From positions 85,774,063-85,838,062 of the forward strand of contig NC_134545.1 in assembly GCF_050624435.1 (NCBI RefSeq): a DNA stretch of 64,000 bases, in the 5' to 3' direction. The translations under genes were made by a program, and so were the position numbers. Positions 54,978 to 64,000 of the stretch are shown here, piece after piece. The notes under the pieces were generated by a model, which searched no databases, was not told where the DNA came from, and worked only from the letters and a program-made list of their open reading frames with translations. The DNA comes from Tenrec ecaudatus. Its lineage: Eukaryota > Chordata > Mammalia > Afrosoricida > Tenrecidae. Every line of letters starts with the position of its first letter. Position 1 is the stretch's first letter.

Positions 54978-55545
54978 ATTAACTGGTTGGGTGTCATTGA
55001 GTCGATTTATGTACCACAGCACAAAACACTGCCCAGTCCTGCACAGTCCTCGCCACTTATTGAGCCTGGTGTTGCAGCGAGCGTGTCACTTCATCTCGTC
55101 CAGAGTCCTCCTCTTTCTCACTGCCCTGCTAGTTACTGAGCATGAGTTCCTTCTCTGGGGACTGCTCTCTCCTGACAACATGTTCCAAGTACACGGGACG
55201 AAGTTCCACTCTCCTTGTTAATAAGAACCATCTGGCTGTACTTTTTCCGAGACAGATTTGTTGGTGTTTTGGGCAGCCCATGGTACTTTCAATATTATCA
55301 ACACCATCATGAAAATGCATCGATTCTCCTTTGGTTTACCTGATTCAACGTTCAACTTCCACATTCAGATGAAGCCATTGAAAATGCCACGGCTTGGGTC
55401 AGGTGCACCTTAGTCCTCAAAAGGAACTTCTTTGATTTTCAACACTTTAAAGAGGTCCTGTGTTTTAGATTTAGCCAAGACAAGGCAGTATCTGAACACT
55501 TGACTACTGCTTCCATGAGCATTCCTTCCTTGCCAGTTTGCAATG
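54978..55545 (-). mobile_element. RTE1/BovB-like LINE fragment
   Basis: Same order as the element at 21655: gtcattgagtcgatttatg, cactgcccagtcctgcac, ggactgctctctcctgac, ctgtactttttccgagacag, catcgattctcctttgg, aatgccacggcttgggtcagg, ttttcaacactttaaagagg. Antisense and 5'/3' truncated, with no frame left. Confidence 0.75.
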
Positions 55546-56190
55546 AAAGACTGATGATGATAATAAAAATAAAGCAATAAACACAAAGTGTCCCCCAAAG
55601 GAGACTCTCAGGTTTATGTGTAAAGGACACACAGAGGTAGATGGCTGGACACGCAGTTATGCTGGCTACCCCAGCCATCCCATCTGTCCCAACGTAGGAG
55701 GAAGGTTGGGCAGTTCAAGAAATGCACCCCCATTTCCTGAAAGCCTGCAGATTTGTGGCTAGCAGAGTGATTACAGGGCAGCGAGCCCCAAACAGGACAA
55801 AGCTAGCATGGGGGTCTGTCCTTGGCCGGAGGACTTCCCTCTGTCGAGTGAGACATGCCTTGTAGCCAAGTGTCCACAACTGGCCCCTCTGTCTCCTCTG
55901 GGCACAAGACCTAATTTTCCTCATACCCCTGAGTGTAAGCTGGTCTGATCGTTGCCCCTGGGGAAGGAGAGATTGCAAGCAGCTGAGCCTTGGGTGTCAG
56001 CACGGATTCCTGGTCTACACTCAAGGTTCCTCTTGGATAAATGCCTCTTATCAGGTCAGCTGATGAGGAAGCAAGCCAGGGAGACTCAGCTGCAACAGCA
56101 GGCAGACTGGCAAGTCAAAGGCATCTTAGGAATCAAACATGGTTTTCTGTCTCCTCCGTCAGGGTTTCTGAAACCGCAACTCAAAGTATA
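55546..56190. other. No gene seen
   Basis: Short frames only; nothing recognised. Confidence 0.3.
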
Positions 56191-56236
56191 ACCCACTTTT
56201 ACTGAAAGTGACTCTATGCCGGACACTGTCCCAGAC

Positions 56237-57090
56237 CAGGGGCGCTCACACGTTTCCAGCATGTGAGCTGCCTTATAAAATGATCAGGTCAAAATGACCT
56301 ACCAACTACAAACATGCTAAACACATATTTATTTATTACATTTATTCATAAACGCATTGAGAATTCTTTGTATGGACAATGTATGTTTCTGGACTTTGCA
56401 TAGCCACATAAGTCCAGATTGCACAACACAACACAATTAACTATGTACATTTTTGTCATGACCTGAGTTTACTCTGATGACTTGCACTGAATGGAACGAG
56501 CCAGGGCTGCACAGTCCGGACAGGAGCTGCGGACAGCCAGCCTCAAGCACACTTCCGAATGATCATCAGTCCTGGCGGAACGGTACTTGGACTGAATCAT
56601 CTTTATGTGGGTAAAGGCTGACGCACATAAAGAAGTAGAGCCGAATAACGCAAGCAAGGAGTAGCACATTTTCTCGTGTTTGGGCGCTTTTCCTCTGCGA
56701 GTAAGTTCTAGAACTGTTCATGCGCTCCGGACTTCAGCTGAATGTCAGCTTGTCGTGTCAAAATCTCCCAGTCCGTATGAAAGTGATACATTTTTGTCTT
56801 CTTACTTGGTCCAGCTCCCCCACTCATTTTAATACCCTTTCTTACGTTTAAGAGAAAAAAACCAAGGTCTAAAAATCGGCGATAATTTAGCTTGTCAGTT
56901 TTGCTGCACTTAGCGCAGTTGTTTGTGCATGCGTTTGGTAGCTAGGTTGCATCTGATTGGCTGCGCTGTATATCAGTTAAGTGATGGGATTAATGATAGA
57001 TTTACGTCTATTTTTTTAATGCCATGCGATCTACCCACACTACATTAGCGATCGACTAGTAGATCGCCGCCGACATACCGAGCACCCCTG
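56237..57090 (-). mobile_element. hAT-superfamily transposon, internally deleted
   Basis: 854 bases. Termini CAGGGGCGCTCAC (left) and, inverted from the right, CAGGGGTGCTCGG share an 11-bp inverted repeat with one mismatch. On the minus strand it keeps a transposase start (ATG at 56827-56825, MSGGAGPSKKTKMYHFHTDW) and, after an internal deletion and a frame change, the C-terminal dimerisation region. The right end is rich in GATCGAC motifs. A proposed 8-bp target duplication (tcccagac and tgctaggg) is degenerate, although the host MIR fixes the insertion point. The family resembles the hAT group with a BED-type N-terminus; exact name uncertain. Confidence 0.8.
56469..56669 (-). pseudogene. 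hAT transposase, C-terminal dimerisation remnant
   Basis: 66 codons on the minus strand: LLALFGSTSLCASAFTHIKM, then IQSKYRSARTDDHSEVCLRL and a short tail. This is the hallmark C-terminal hAT dimerisation motif, where intact family members read roughly FGSTYLCESAFS.MK. The frame is open upstream (RGKAPKHEK) until the internal deletion, and the N-terminal start lies in another frame. Inactive. Confidence 0.85.
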
Positions 57091-57479
57091 TGCTAGGGTC
57101 TTCACTTGGATGAAATGATTTTAATCCTCACAGTAACTCTCTGAATTGGTGCTGTTAGTATCTTCGTTCTACTGATTAGAAAACTGAACTCTCTGGAGGT
57201 GAAGTGAGTGTGTCTAGCTGCTGCTCAATTGTCCAGGGTAAGGGCTGGAATTGGAACCAGGCATCTAGGAGGCCGGCGGGATCTGAGTCTGGCTTGGGGA
57301 CAGGAAGATCCAGATGGAGAGACAAGTTCAGGAGTCAGAAGGAGAGCTGTCAACCTAGTTGTCCTGGAACTTCACTGCCCAGGTTCCCCCATCTGACCCA
57401 CAGCAGGTATAGTGCCAATACCTTGTACCAACTCTTGTCTTGCTGACCAAACGGTGAAAGCATCTCTCTTTCCAGTCCA

Positions 57480-57965
57480 TTTACGTTCTGTTTTCTCAAC
57501 AATAAAAAGTCTCATGCATTTGAAACACAACTATTCCCATCAATCATAATGTTTCATCCATTGATCTTATCAAGACTAATACCTGTCCTTTTTCCAAGCT
57601 GCAGTTGGTAGGAACATACAGTCTTTTTTGAGTTTTTCTTTTTTTGTTTTCTTCAACGTAACCGTTAACATGTCCATGAATTTTCCTGCACCAACACATC
57701 CTCAGAATGATCATTTAAGTCTTGAATCCATCTTGGGCTGACTTTTGCAGAAGACATAAGCTACCTTAAGTATGTTGACCTTTCAAGTGGGGAGGCTTTT
57801 GCCCAACACCACCGATGTGTAAGCTTCCCATCCCTATTGTCTTCTAAAGTCTAGATTAAATTCTCAGGAGTGATTGGGACTGCTTCTGGGCTCTGGTTTG
57901 TCCCACTGATTTCAAAGACTCTTTTGATGCTGCCTCCACACTGTATCCGTGTAGTGACCTTGTTA
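57480..57965 (-). repeat. L1 ORF2 3' part (antisense), decayed
   Basis: gtcttgaatccatcttgggc, tgacttttgcagaagacataag, acctttcaagtggggaggc and gactgcttctgggctctgg follow the antisense L1 ORF2 3' end. Stops throughout. Confidence 0.65.
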
Positions 57966-58134
57966 TAAATGTTTTTATACCTGCTCAAACTCGCTTTCCT
58001 TAGAAAATCATTTGCTATGTTCACCTATTTAGTCTTTCATGTGAAACTTTGAATCACTTTTTGTAGAGTTCCAAGAAAGCTTCTGGTGTGAAACTTCCTT
58101 GGTTAATTTGGTATTAAAATGTTAACTTATCACC
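57966..58134. other. Probable old L1 remainder
   Basis: AT-rich, consistent with the neighbouring L1 but not diagnostic. Confidence 0.3.
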
Positions 58135-58650
58135 GTAGCTATCTTGGGCAGCTATAACAGAAATACTACAAGTAGATGGCCTTACCAAACAGAAATGCAG
58201 TCCTTCAGTTGAAGAGGCAAGCTGTCCAATTTCAGGGTGCCCTCTCTAGGGGAAGACCTTTCTCTGTGTCTAGCTGCTGCTCAGCAAAAGAACTCTGGGG
58301 TCAAAGGACACAGTCTGCTCTTTCTTGGTGGCAGTAAGTCCCTTTGATATCTGTTCATTGGTTTTATCGCTTTTACAGCTCAGAAAATATTGATGCAAAA
58401 TACAACCTCATCCTGTAGATTATATTTTATTGCATTCACCTAGCTACCTTGAATCTTGCCTCCTCATTAACATTTGAAATGAGGATTCACAACACAACAG
58501 GTAGGATAATTATATCATATCACAAAATGGAGGAGAATTACATGACATTGAAAATTATGTCCCAGCCAAGCTGACACATATATTTTTTGGGGGAGTTGGG
58601 GATTAGACACAATTCAACTCATAAGACTATTTTTAGGAAGAATTGCCATT
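58135..58650. repeat. Old interspersed repeat, family unnamed
   Basis: cttgggcagctataacagaaatac, agatggccttaccaaacag, agggtgccctctctaggg and agacacaattcaactcataag form a unit related in layout to 43595-44040. Confidence 0.45.
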
Positions 58651-58699
58651 CTTACCATGCTTAGGATCTTTATCTAGGAATATGGTATATCTCATCACT

Positions 58700-59000
58700 T
58701 ATTGGTATGCTTTGCTATTTGGACGGCTGTGTACTATTCCTTTGTGCTGATGTTCCCTGGCTAGCTTAGCTGTTTCCCTAGTGCTGGCTCTTTGGATTGC
58801 TTCCAAACCTGGGCTACCATGAATAGTGCTGCTATAAACATCTTTGAACAAAGTGCTTTTTTATTTCCTTGGAATGTAGTCCCCCAAAATGGGATTATCT
58901 GAACAAAGGATATGAATAGTATCACAGTTTTGGTTACATAACCCCGGGAAGATGCAACAAATTTATAGTGCCACCAGCAACATACAAAGAAATATCTACT
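58700..59000 (-). repeat. L1M 3' region (antisense)
   Basis: ggctaccatgaatagtgctgc, tataaacatctttgaac, gggattatctgaacaaagg and tatagtgccaccagcaac are the standard antisense L1M tail. Confidence 0.7.
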
Positions 59001-59510
59001 TTTCCCTAAACCAGGGCTTGAACAGCTTAAAGACTTACAAGGGCCATGTGTTCCTAAGGTTAACAAACTGCAGCCACCAGCAGTTTGAGAGGACAGCATA
59101 TTCAAGAGGCCTGAAACCACAGCCAGACAGGCAGGCTGCCTGGGCCGGTGGCTGACTGCCTGCTGCCCTTGTATTCTCAGAGCCTGATTCCCTGTCTACT
59201 GAGAGTCCGGTTTATTTTATTACTTACTTATTTTAAGAAAATATTTGCACTCTTCTCCGAATGGGAAAGCTCCAGCAACAACATGAATGAAGACTTGGAA
59301 CAAATAAATCAGGTCACTCTGTGACCACCTTTAGAGTGAAACCACAGCTAATTGGATTGTTGCCTTCACTCTTTTCTCTGAAGTTATCAGACTGAAAGTC
59401 TGGGGCACTTGCTCATCAGCAGGAACTTGTGCTTCAGTTAACCAAGGCTCTTGAAGTTGACTGAGATCTTGAAGTCACTCCTCAGAATCATCAGCCAGCT
59501 CTGAGTCCCA
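59001..59510. other. No gene seen
   Basis: Moderately AT-rich; no family recognised. Confidence 0.3.
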
Positions 59511-60291
59511 AACTTTCCTTTTTCAGAAGCAACAAAGCCCACATGGGAGAAGCACACCAGCCTGTGTGATCATGGGGTGTTGATGGGATCAGGTATCAGG
59601 TTTCAAAGACCCAGAAAAAAAATCATATCTTTGTGAATGAGGGGGAGGGCAGAGTGGAGACCCAAAGCCCATCTGTAGGCAATTGGACATCCCTTCACAG
59701 GAGGGTCACAAGGAAGAAACGAACTAGTCAGGGTGCAGTATAGCACCAATAAAACATACAACTTTCCTCTAGTTCTTTAATGCTTCCTCCTCCCACTATC
59801 ATGACCCCAATTCTACCTTACAAATCAGACTGTATCAGGGCATGTACACTGGTACAGATAATAGCTGGAAACACAGGGAATCCAGGACAGATAAATCCCT
59901 CAGGTCCAATAATGAGAGTAGCGATACCAGGAGGATAACGGGAAGGTGGGGGGAAGAAGGAGAAACCGATCACAATGATCTATATAGACCTACTCCCAGG
60001 GGAACAGACAACAGAAAAGTGGGTGAAGGGAGACATTGGTCAGTTAAAGACAGGAAAAAATAATAACTTATAAATTATCAAGGGTTCATGAGAGAGGGAG
60101 GGAGGGAGGAAAGAAGAGAGGGAGAGGAAAAAAGAGGAGCTGATACCAAGGGCTCAAGTAGAAAAAAAATGTTTTGAAAATGATGATGGCAACAAATGTA
60201 CATTTGTGCATGACACAATGGGTGGATTATGGATTGTGATAAGAGTTGTATGAGCCCCCAATAAAATGATAAACAAAACTTCCTCTTTCAG
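59511..60291 (+). mobile_element. Non-coding retroposon, copy K, with target duplication
   Basis: About 750 bases (59527-60276) from aagcaacaaagcccacatgg to gagcccccaataaaatgat with an A-rich tail. It is flanked by aactttcctttttcag (59511-59526) and aacttcctctttcag (60277-60291), an imperfect 15-16 bp target duplication. A GA-rich expansion lies at 60090-60130. Confidence 0.85.
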
Positions 60292-60607
60292 TCAGTCTCA
60301 GGCCAACCTCCACAGTCCTCTGAATGAGATTCCCTGGGACTATCAAAGGGACTTGCTCATCACGTAAACACCCCCCCACCCCCACCCTGCCCCAAGTCCT
60401 CGGATTCACTTCCCATGGTTTCCACACTGAGTTGTTCTTGGGGAAAAGGAATTCCCCTGGGGCAGCCGCCCCCCATGCCAGTGGTCCCAGCAGCACAGAC
60501 ACTGGTCACCCAAGGACACACTGGGTCTAGGTGCCTTGGTGAGGTGAGTGACTGGATGCACCTCTCTGGGACTCTGCAAGCCTATTTTTATGATTGGCCA
60601 GGTTTTC
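60292..60607. other. Unique spacer, no gene seen
   Basis: No repeat or coding signal recognised. Confidence 0.3.
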
Positions 60608-60615
60608 GGCTAAGA
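60608..60615. repeat. 8-bp target-site duplication, left (SPIN)
   Basis: GGCTAAGA, identical to 61610-61617. Confidence 0.95.
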
Positions 60616-61609
60616 CAGCTGTTCTCAACCTGTGGGCCGTGATTCTTTTTGGGGTCAAACGACCCTTTCACAGGGATCGCCTAAGGCCATCAGAAAACAC
60701 AGATTTACATGGTCTTAGGAACGAGACAGCGCTCCTCTATCGTCTCCAGGAGGGTCCGCCCACATGCAGAGACGCCCACCTAGGAGTACCCCCCCCCCCC
60801 CGCGTCAAGACTGTTACCCATGCTACACCATGCTTCAAGACACAATTTCATTTATTTGTCATTGGAAATAAATATTTCACAATATAGAATGACATAGTAT
60901 TTTGTGATGAGTCACTATGCTTTAGTTATATTCAATTTGTAACAGTGAAAATATATCCTGCCCCCCCCCTCACTATCATGATCCCAATTCTACCTTACAA
61001 ATCTGGCTTGACCAGAGGATGTACACTGGTACAGATAGGAACTGGAAACACAGGGAATCCAGGACAGATGACTCCTTCAGGACTAGTGGTTAGAGTGGCG
61101 ATGCCTGGAGGGTGGAGAGAATGTGGGATAGGAAGGGGGAACTGATTACAAGAATCTACGTATAGCCTCCTCCCTGGGGGATGGACAGCAGAGAAGAAGG
61201 TGGGGGGAGATGTCAGACAGTGTAATATATGACCAAATAATAATAATTTATGAATGATGAAGGGTTCATGAGGTTGGGGGAGTGGGGAGGGAGGGGGAAA
61301 ATGAGCAGCAGATATTAAGGGCTCAAGTAGAAAGCAAATGTTTTGAGAATGGTGATGGCAACAAATGTACATAGGTTCTTGACACAATGGATGTATATAT
61401 GGATTGTGATAAGAATTGTACGAGCCCCCAATAAAATGATTAGAACAAAAAGAAAATACATCCTGCCTATCAGATATTAACATGACGATTCATAACAGCA
61501 GCAAAATAGCAGTGATGAAGTAGCAATGAAAATAATTTTATGGTTGGGGGGGGTGTCACCACCCCATGAGGAACGTGGGCCACTGCGTTAGGAAGGTGGA
61601 GAACCACTG
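60616..61609. mobile_element. SPIN-type hAT transposon (non-autonomous), split by retroposon L
   Basis: The left terminus CAGCTGTTCTCAACCTGTGG and the inverted right terminus CAGTGGTTCTCCACCTTCC are SPIN-like. The left interior (ggtcaaacgaccctttcacag, gatcgcctaaggccatcag, catggtcttaggaacgagac) and right interior (tagcaatgaaaataatttta, gggtgtcaccaccccatgagg) match SPIN as I remember it. About 490 bases without the nested insertion and no transposase. The 8-bp target duplication is perfect. SPIN is documented as horizontally transferred among tetrapods, with tenrec one of the mammals carrying it. Confidence 0.9.
60963..61451 (+). mobile_element. Non-coding retroposon, copy L, nested in SPIN
   Basis: About 490 bases from cccccctcactatcatgatc to gagcccccaataaaatgatt and an A-rich tail. 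Flanking gaaaatatatcctgcc (60947-60962) and gaaaatacatcctgcc (61452-61467) are a 16-bp target duplication with one mismatch. It inserted after SPIN did. Confidence 0.92.
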
Positions 61610-61617
61610 GGCTAAGA
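61610..61617. repeat. 8-bp target-site duplication, right (SPIN)
   Basis: GGCTAAGA, matching 60608-60615 exactly. Confidence 0.95.
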
Positions 61618-61649
61618 ACTGAAAGCTAGGTATGCATTGGTTTCTCGTA

Positions 61650-61745
61650 ATAAGCTATTGTTATTGCTAATGTCATCCTCATTTCGCACACGAGGAAACT
61701 GAGGCCTGGAGAAACCCGCCGTGGTCACATCGCGGGCAGCATTCA
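61650..61745 (-). repeat. MIR fragment
   Basis: cctcatttcgcacacgagg, aaactgaggcctggagaaac and gtggtcacatcgcggg follow the antisense MIR core. Confidence 0.65.
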
Positions 61746-61974
61746 CGTGGGTGACATCAGAGTTCTAACTAGTGAGACGGGGTAGTGAGCAGGCGCTTCA
61801 GCTTTTGAAACTGCCCTTTGACCCGGCCTCAGGCTCCATGCTCCAAGGAAGGACTCTACAACTGCCCCCTTCCCTCCTCTGGGCGACACCCCCGCACCCC
61901 TGCTTCAGGCCCTCTGCCTTAAGGGCTTCTCCTCTTCCAGTACAGGCACAGCCTGGCTTGTTTCTACCATCCGG

Positions 61975-62110
61975 TCAAACACTTTAACCGATATTTTTTC
62001 ATCTCTTTTAATCCTCCACACACCATACAAGATAGACAGTATCTTCTTATTGTGTTGAGGAGGAAGTGAGGATCAGAGAAGCGGCAGAAGGATTCGAATC
62101 CATCTGATGA
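61975..62110 (-). repeat. MIR fragment
   Basis: tcatctcttttaatcctccac, gaggaggaagtgaggatcag and gaaggattcgaatccatc match antisense MIR. Confidence 0.6.
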
Positions 62111-62259
62111 AAACCCCAATGTCTTTCCTTTATACTTGGCTTCTTTCTGGTTCCCTGCAGCCCATTTCTCTTTGCCCTGATTCGTTTTCCTGAAGCAAGA
62201 GCTGGTAGAAGCCAAGGTTTTTGGTGTCCTGTAGCTGCTCTTCCTGGTTTCCGGAGACC

Positions 62260-62425
62260 TGGGCTCATCAGGGTCGAGTGGCCACCTCTAAGACACACGT
62301 CGTCGCTGGTGCTGTCTGATTTGGAGACCTGAAGACCACGCCCACAACGCGCCTTTCTGGTTTCCAAGCCCACGCCCCTCTGGAGCCTGCCCACTACGTT
62401 TCCCCGACTTCCTGTCTTGGGATCT
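62260..62425. promoter_or_regulatory. Short CpG- and GC-box-bearing segment
   Basis: About nine CpGs in 140 bases, three ccacgccc-type boxes (KLF/SP-like) and a cttcctg ETS-like site at about 62408. Could be a small promoter or enhancer. No transcript is evident. Confidence 0.25.
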
Positions 62426-63247
62426 TCCAGCAGCTTACACAGTGCAGGTGATGGGCAGGTTCCAAATCCAGTAAGTAAACCACACCCCTCAGTTCAAACG
62501 GTTGCTCCTCCTACTTCCCAGACCCTTTGGGATGACTCATAGCCCAGACACCTTTCCCAAAGTGGCTTTCCCCAGTCCTGTCCTTACAATTGTACAAGCC
62601 CCAGATCCCCCAAGCGCACCTTCGACTAGGGACGCAGAAGTCCCACCAAGGAGAAGCGAAAGCACTTTCCTGAGCCCCAGCAGGGCAGCCTCTGGAAGCT
62701 TGCACTGCAGCATCAACTTCAGAAACCGCGTCTGGCTGGCAACTTGATGGGTTGTACAGCTGTCCTTGTGTGTCCCTGTGTGCAACATGCTGCCCGTGTG
62801 GTCATGTACATCTTGGGGAGCTTGACTCTTCAGTGGGAGATCGGACAGGTGCCCGAAGGATTTGTGTGATGCTGTGCAGGCGTCTTTTCTGCTCCTTGTG
62901 GAGCACATGGTATGTGTGTGTATCTCTGAGTGTGCGTGTGTACGCATGATGTATGCATTCCATAAAAGGCTGTTCAGGCAAGTTTCCCACATCTAGAGCA
63001 TGGAAACTCAGAAGAGATTGGAGAGGGAGACAGGACAGGCAAGGTAGAATGGCGAGAAATAGGGAAACAGGAAAGAATCACGTGGCGGGCCTCACAGATA
63101 TGGGAAGGGACATTGGGGTGAGGGAGAACTGTCCCCAGACAGATGCAGACAGGTGGGCAGCACTCAGCAAAGTCACTTACAGCCCAGAGCAGAATGGATG
63201 AGGGCAGGGTGAGGGATAACTGTGTGCTGATCAGACCAGGCCTCTGT
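62426..63247. other. Unique sequence, no gene seen
   Basis: Contains a GT-rich stretch at 62905-62945. Frames up to 151 codons on the minus strand lack motifs. Confidence 0.35.
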
Positions 63248-63435
63248 CTCACTGCCATCAAGTGGATTCCGACTCATCGGGACTCTGTAGGACAAAATAG
63301 AACTGCCCCTGTGGGTTTGAGACTAAATCTTTATGGGAGGAGAAAATCTCATCTATCTCCCAAGAAGTAGCAGGCGGTCCCAAATTGCTGACCTTGTGGT
63401 TAACACCTTAAGAAACCCACTATGCTATGCAGACT
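63248..63435 (-). repeat. AfroSINE, near full length
   Basis: tgccatcaagtggattccgac, gggactctgtaggac, gaactgcccctgtggg, ctttatgggaggagaaaatc, caaattgctgaccttgtgg. Confidence 0.85.
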
Positions 63436-63883
63436 CCTTCAGAGCAGACCTAACCTAGTCCCATTTTTAGGGGCAGGGACCTGGAAACTCTGGTAACAAG
63501 CCCTGGGCCCTGGCACTCTCCCTCGGGCCCTGTGGCTTCCCTGACTTCAGGGCAGTTGGTGGGGGAAGTTGGTGACCTTGCTGGTGTCCCATGACTGCTC
63601 TGCCTGCTCTCAAGGCAAGGAGCCTTCTTCCAGAAGCTGCTGAGAGGTTTCGCTGACTTCAGAGGTAGGAGGAAGGAGGCCTCTGAGGTGGGGAAGCTTT
63701 TGCTGAGTCTGCAGGCTAACCAGCCCCTCCCTGCCTCATTACTGAGGTCTTTGGGCATCAAAAATCTTTTTATTTGAAAGCCGAGAAGAACAGGCCAGCA
63801 CCAAGGTGGGGCTTGAGGCAGGGGGCTGGCTTTCTTAACCCTGTAGTTCTGCCCACCCTGCTGTGCTGTGCTGTGCTGCTCAC

Positions 63884-63950
63884 GGTCCTCCTTTTCCAGG
63901 TCTTGTGTCTGCTGCCTGAGTCTGGTCCTCTCAATGGGAGCCTGCAGACG
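63884..63950 (-). CDS. Candidate internal exon (weak)
   Basis: On the minus strand a polypyrimidine tract and acceptor (tttcctcctcttacag) precede 67 bases encoding RLQAPIERTRLRQQTQDLEK plus ED. A plausible donor (gaccGTGAGC) follows. The peptide is charged and coiled-coil-like. I do not recognise the protein, the open frame continues past the donor, and one exon near a window edge cannot be confirmed. It could equally be chance or part of a non-coding transcript. Confidence 0.22.
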
Positions 63951-64000
63951 CTGTAAGAGGAGGAAATTCAAGGAGGTCAGGAGAAGGGCCTCACCCATGG

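Larger units (their letters stand above)
56195..57265 (-). repeat. MIR split by a hAT transposon
   Basis: The left arm 56195-56236 (aaagtgactctatgccggac, actgtcc) and right arm 57091-57265 (tgctagggtcttcac, atgattttaatcctcacag, aactgaactctctggagg, ggaattggaaccaggcatc) join into one antisense MIR around the insertion. Confidence 0.75.

Noticed and set aside
54612..55022. 136-codon minus frame that looked protein-like
   Set aside because: Its start lies inside an RTE fragment and its end in L2-like sequence; no acceptor at the boundary.
63450..63998. 182-codon minus-strand open frame as a single gene
   Set aside because: Only the first part has exon-like features (kept as a weak candidate); the rest is Ser/Pro-rich without motifs and stops just downstream of unrelated sequence.

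Overview
This is a vertebrate nuclear window, almost certainly from an afrotherian mammal and most likely a tenrec (Echinops-type). Two sets of repeats support that. tRNA-derived AfroSINE copies with their diagnostic ends (CCTGGTGGC...GTGGTTA at the 5' end, GAGTCGGAATCGACTC near the 3' end) occur throughout, together with RTE1/BovB-like LINE fragments. Recent-looking DNA transposons of the SPIN and OC1 (OposCharlie1) hAT families are also present, and from memory these reached tenrec among afrotherians by horizontal transfer. The species call is inference; the repeat calls come from reading the sequence.

I see no intact protein-coding gene. The longest open frames (about 160-185 codons) lie in GC-rich or repeat sequence and are not convincing. 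The coding-derived features are a processed HMGB1 pseudogene (about 21.96-23.20 kb), a dead mariner transposase (49.7-50.6 kb) and an internally deleted hAT transposase (56.2-57.1 kb). One weak candidate exon lies at the far right edge (63.88-63.95 kb, minus strand). A CpG-rich block at the extreme left (1-330) could be a promoter or exon of a gene outside the window.

The left half (1-29 kb) is GC-rich, mostly unique sequence with scattered SINE, MIR and old L1 remnants. It contains AT-rich blocks dense in homeodomain-type TAATTA/ATTA cores (about 4.0, 11.1, 13.8, 15.6, 16.05, 19.2, 24.25 and 25.6 kb). These look like conserved non-coding regulatory elements of a developmental gene in or near the window; I cannot name that gene.

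The right half (29-62 kb) is repeat-laden. It is dominated by a non-coding retroposon family whose copies end in GAGCCCC(C/T)AATAAAATGATT plus an A/T tail and are truncated at varying 5' points. Several copies have clear target-site duplications. The largest copy (29.18-31.69 kb) is about 2.5 kb with internal duplications. These copies nest with hAT elements, giving an insertion stratigraphy: the retroposon sits inside SPIN (TSDs for both), OC1 sits inside a retroposon (perfect 8-bp TSD), and a third hAT splits a MIR. The most interesting material is this retroposon family with its hAT partners, and the homeodomain-site-rich CNEs.
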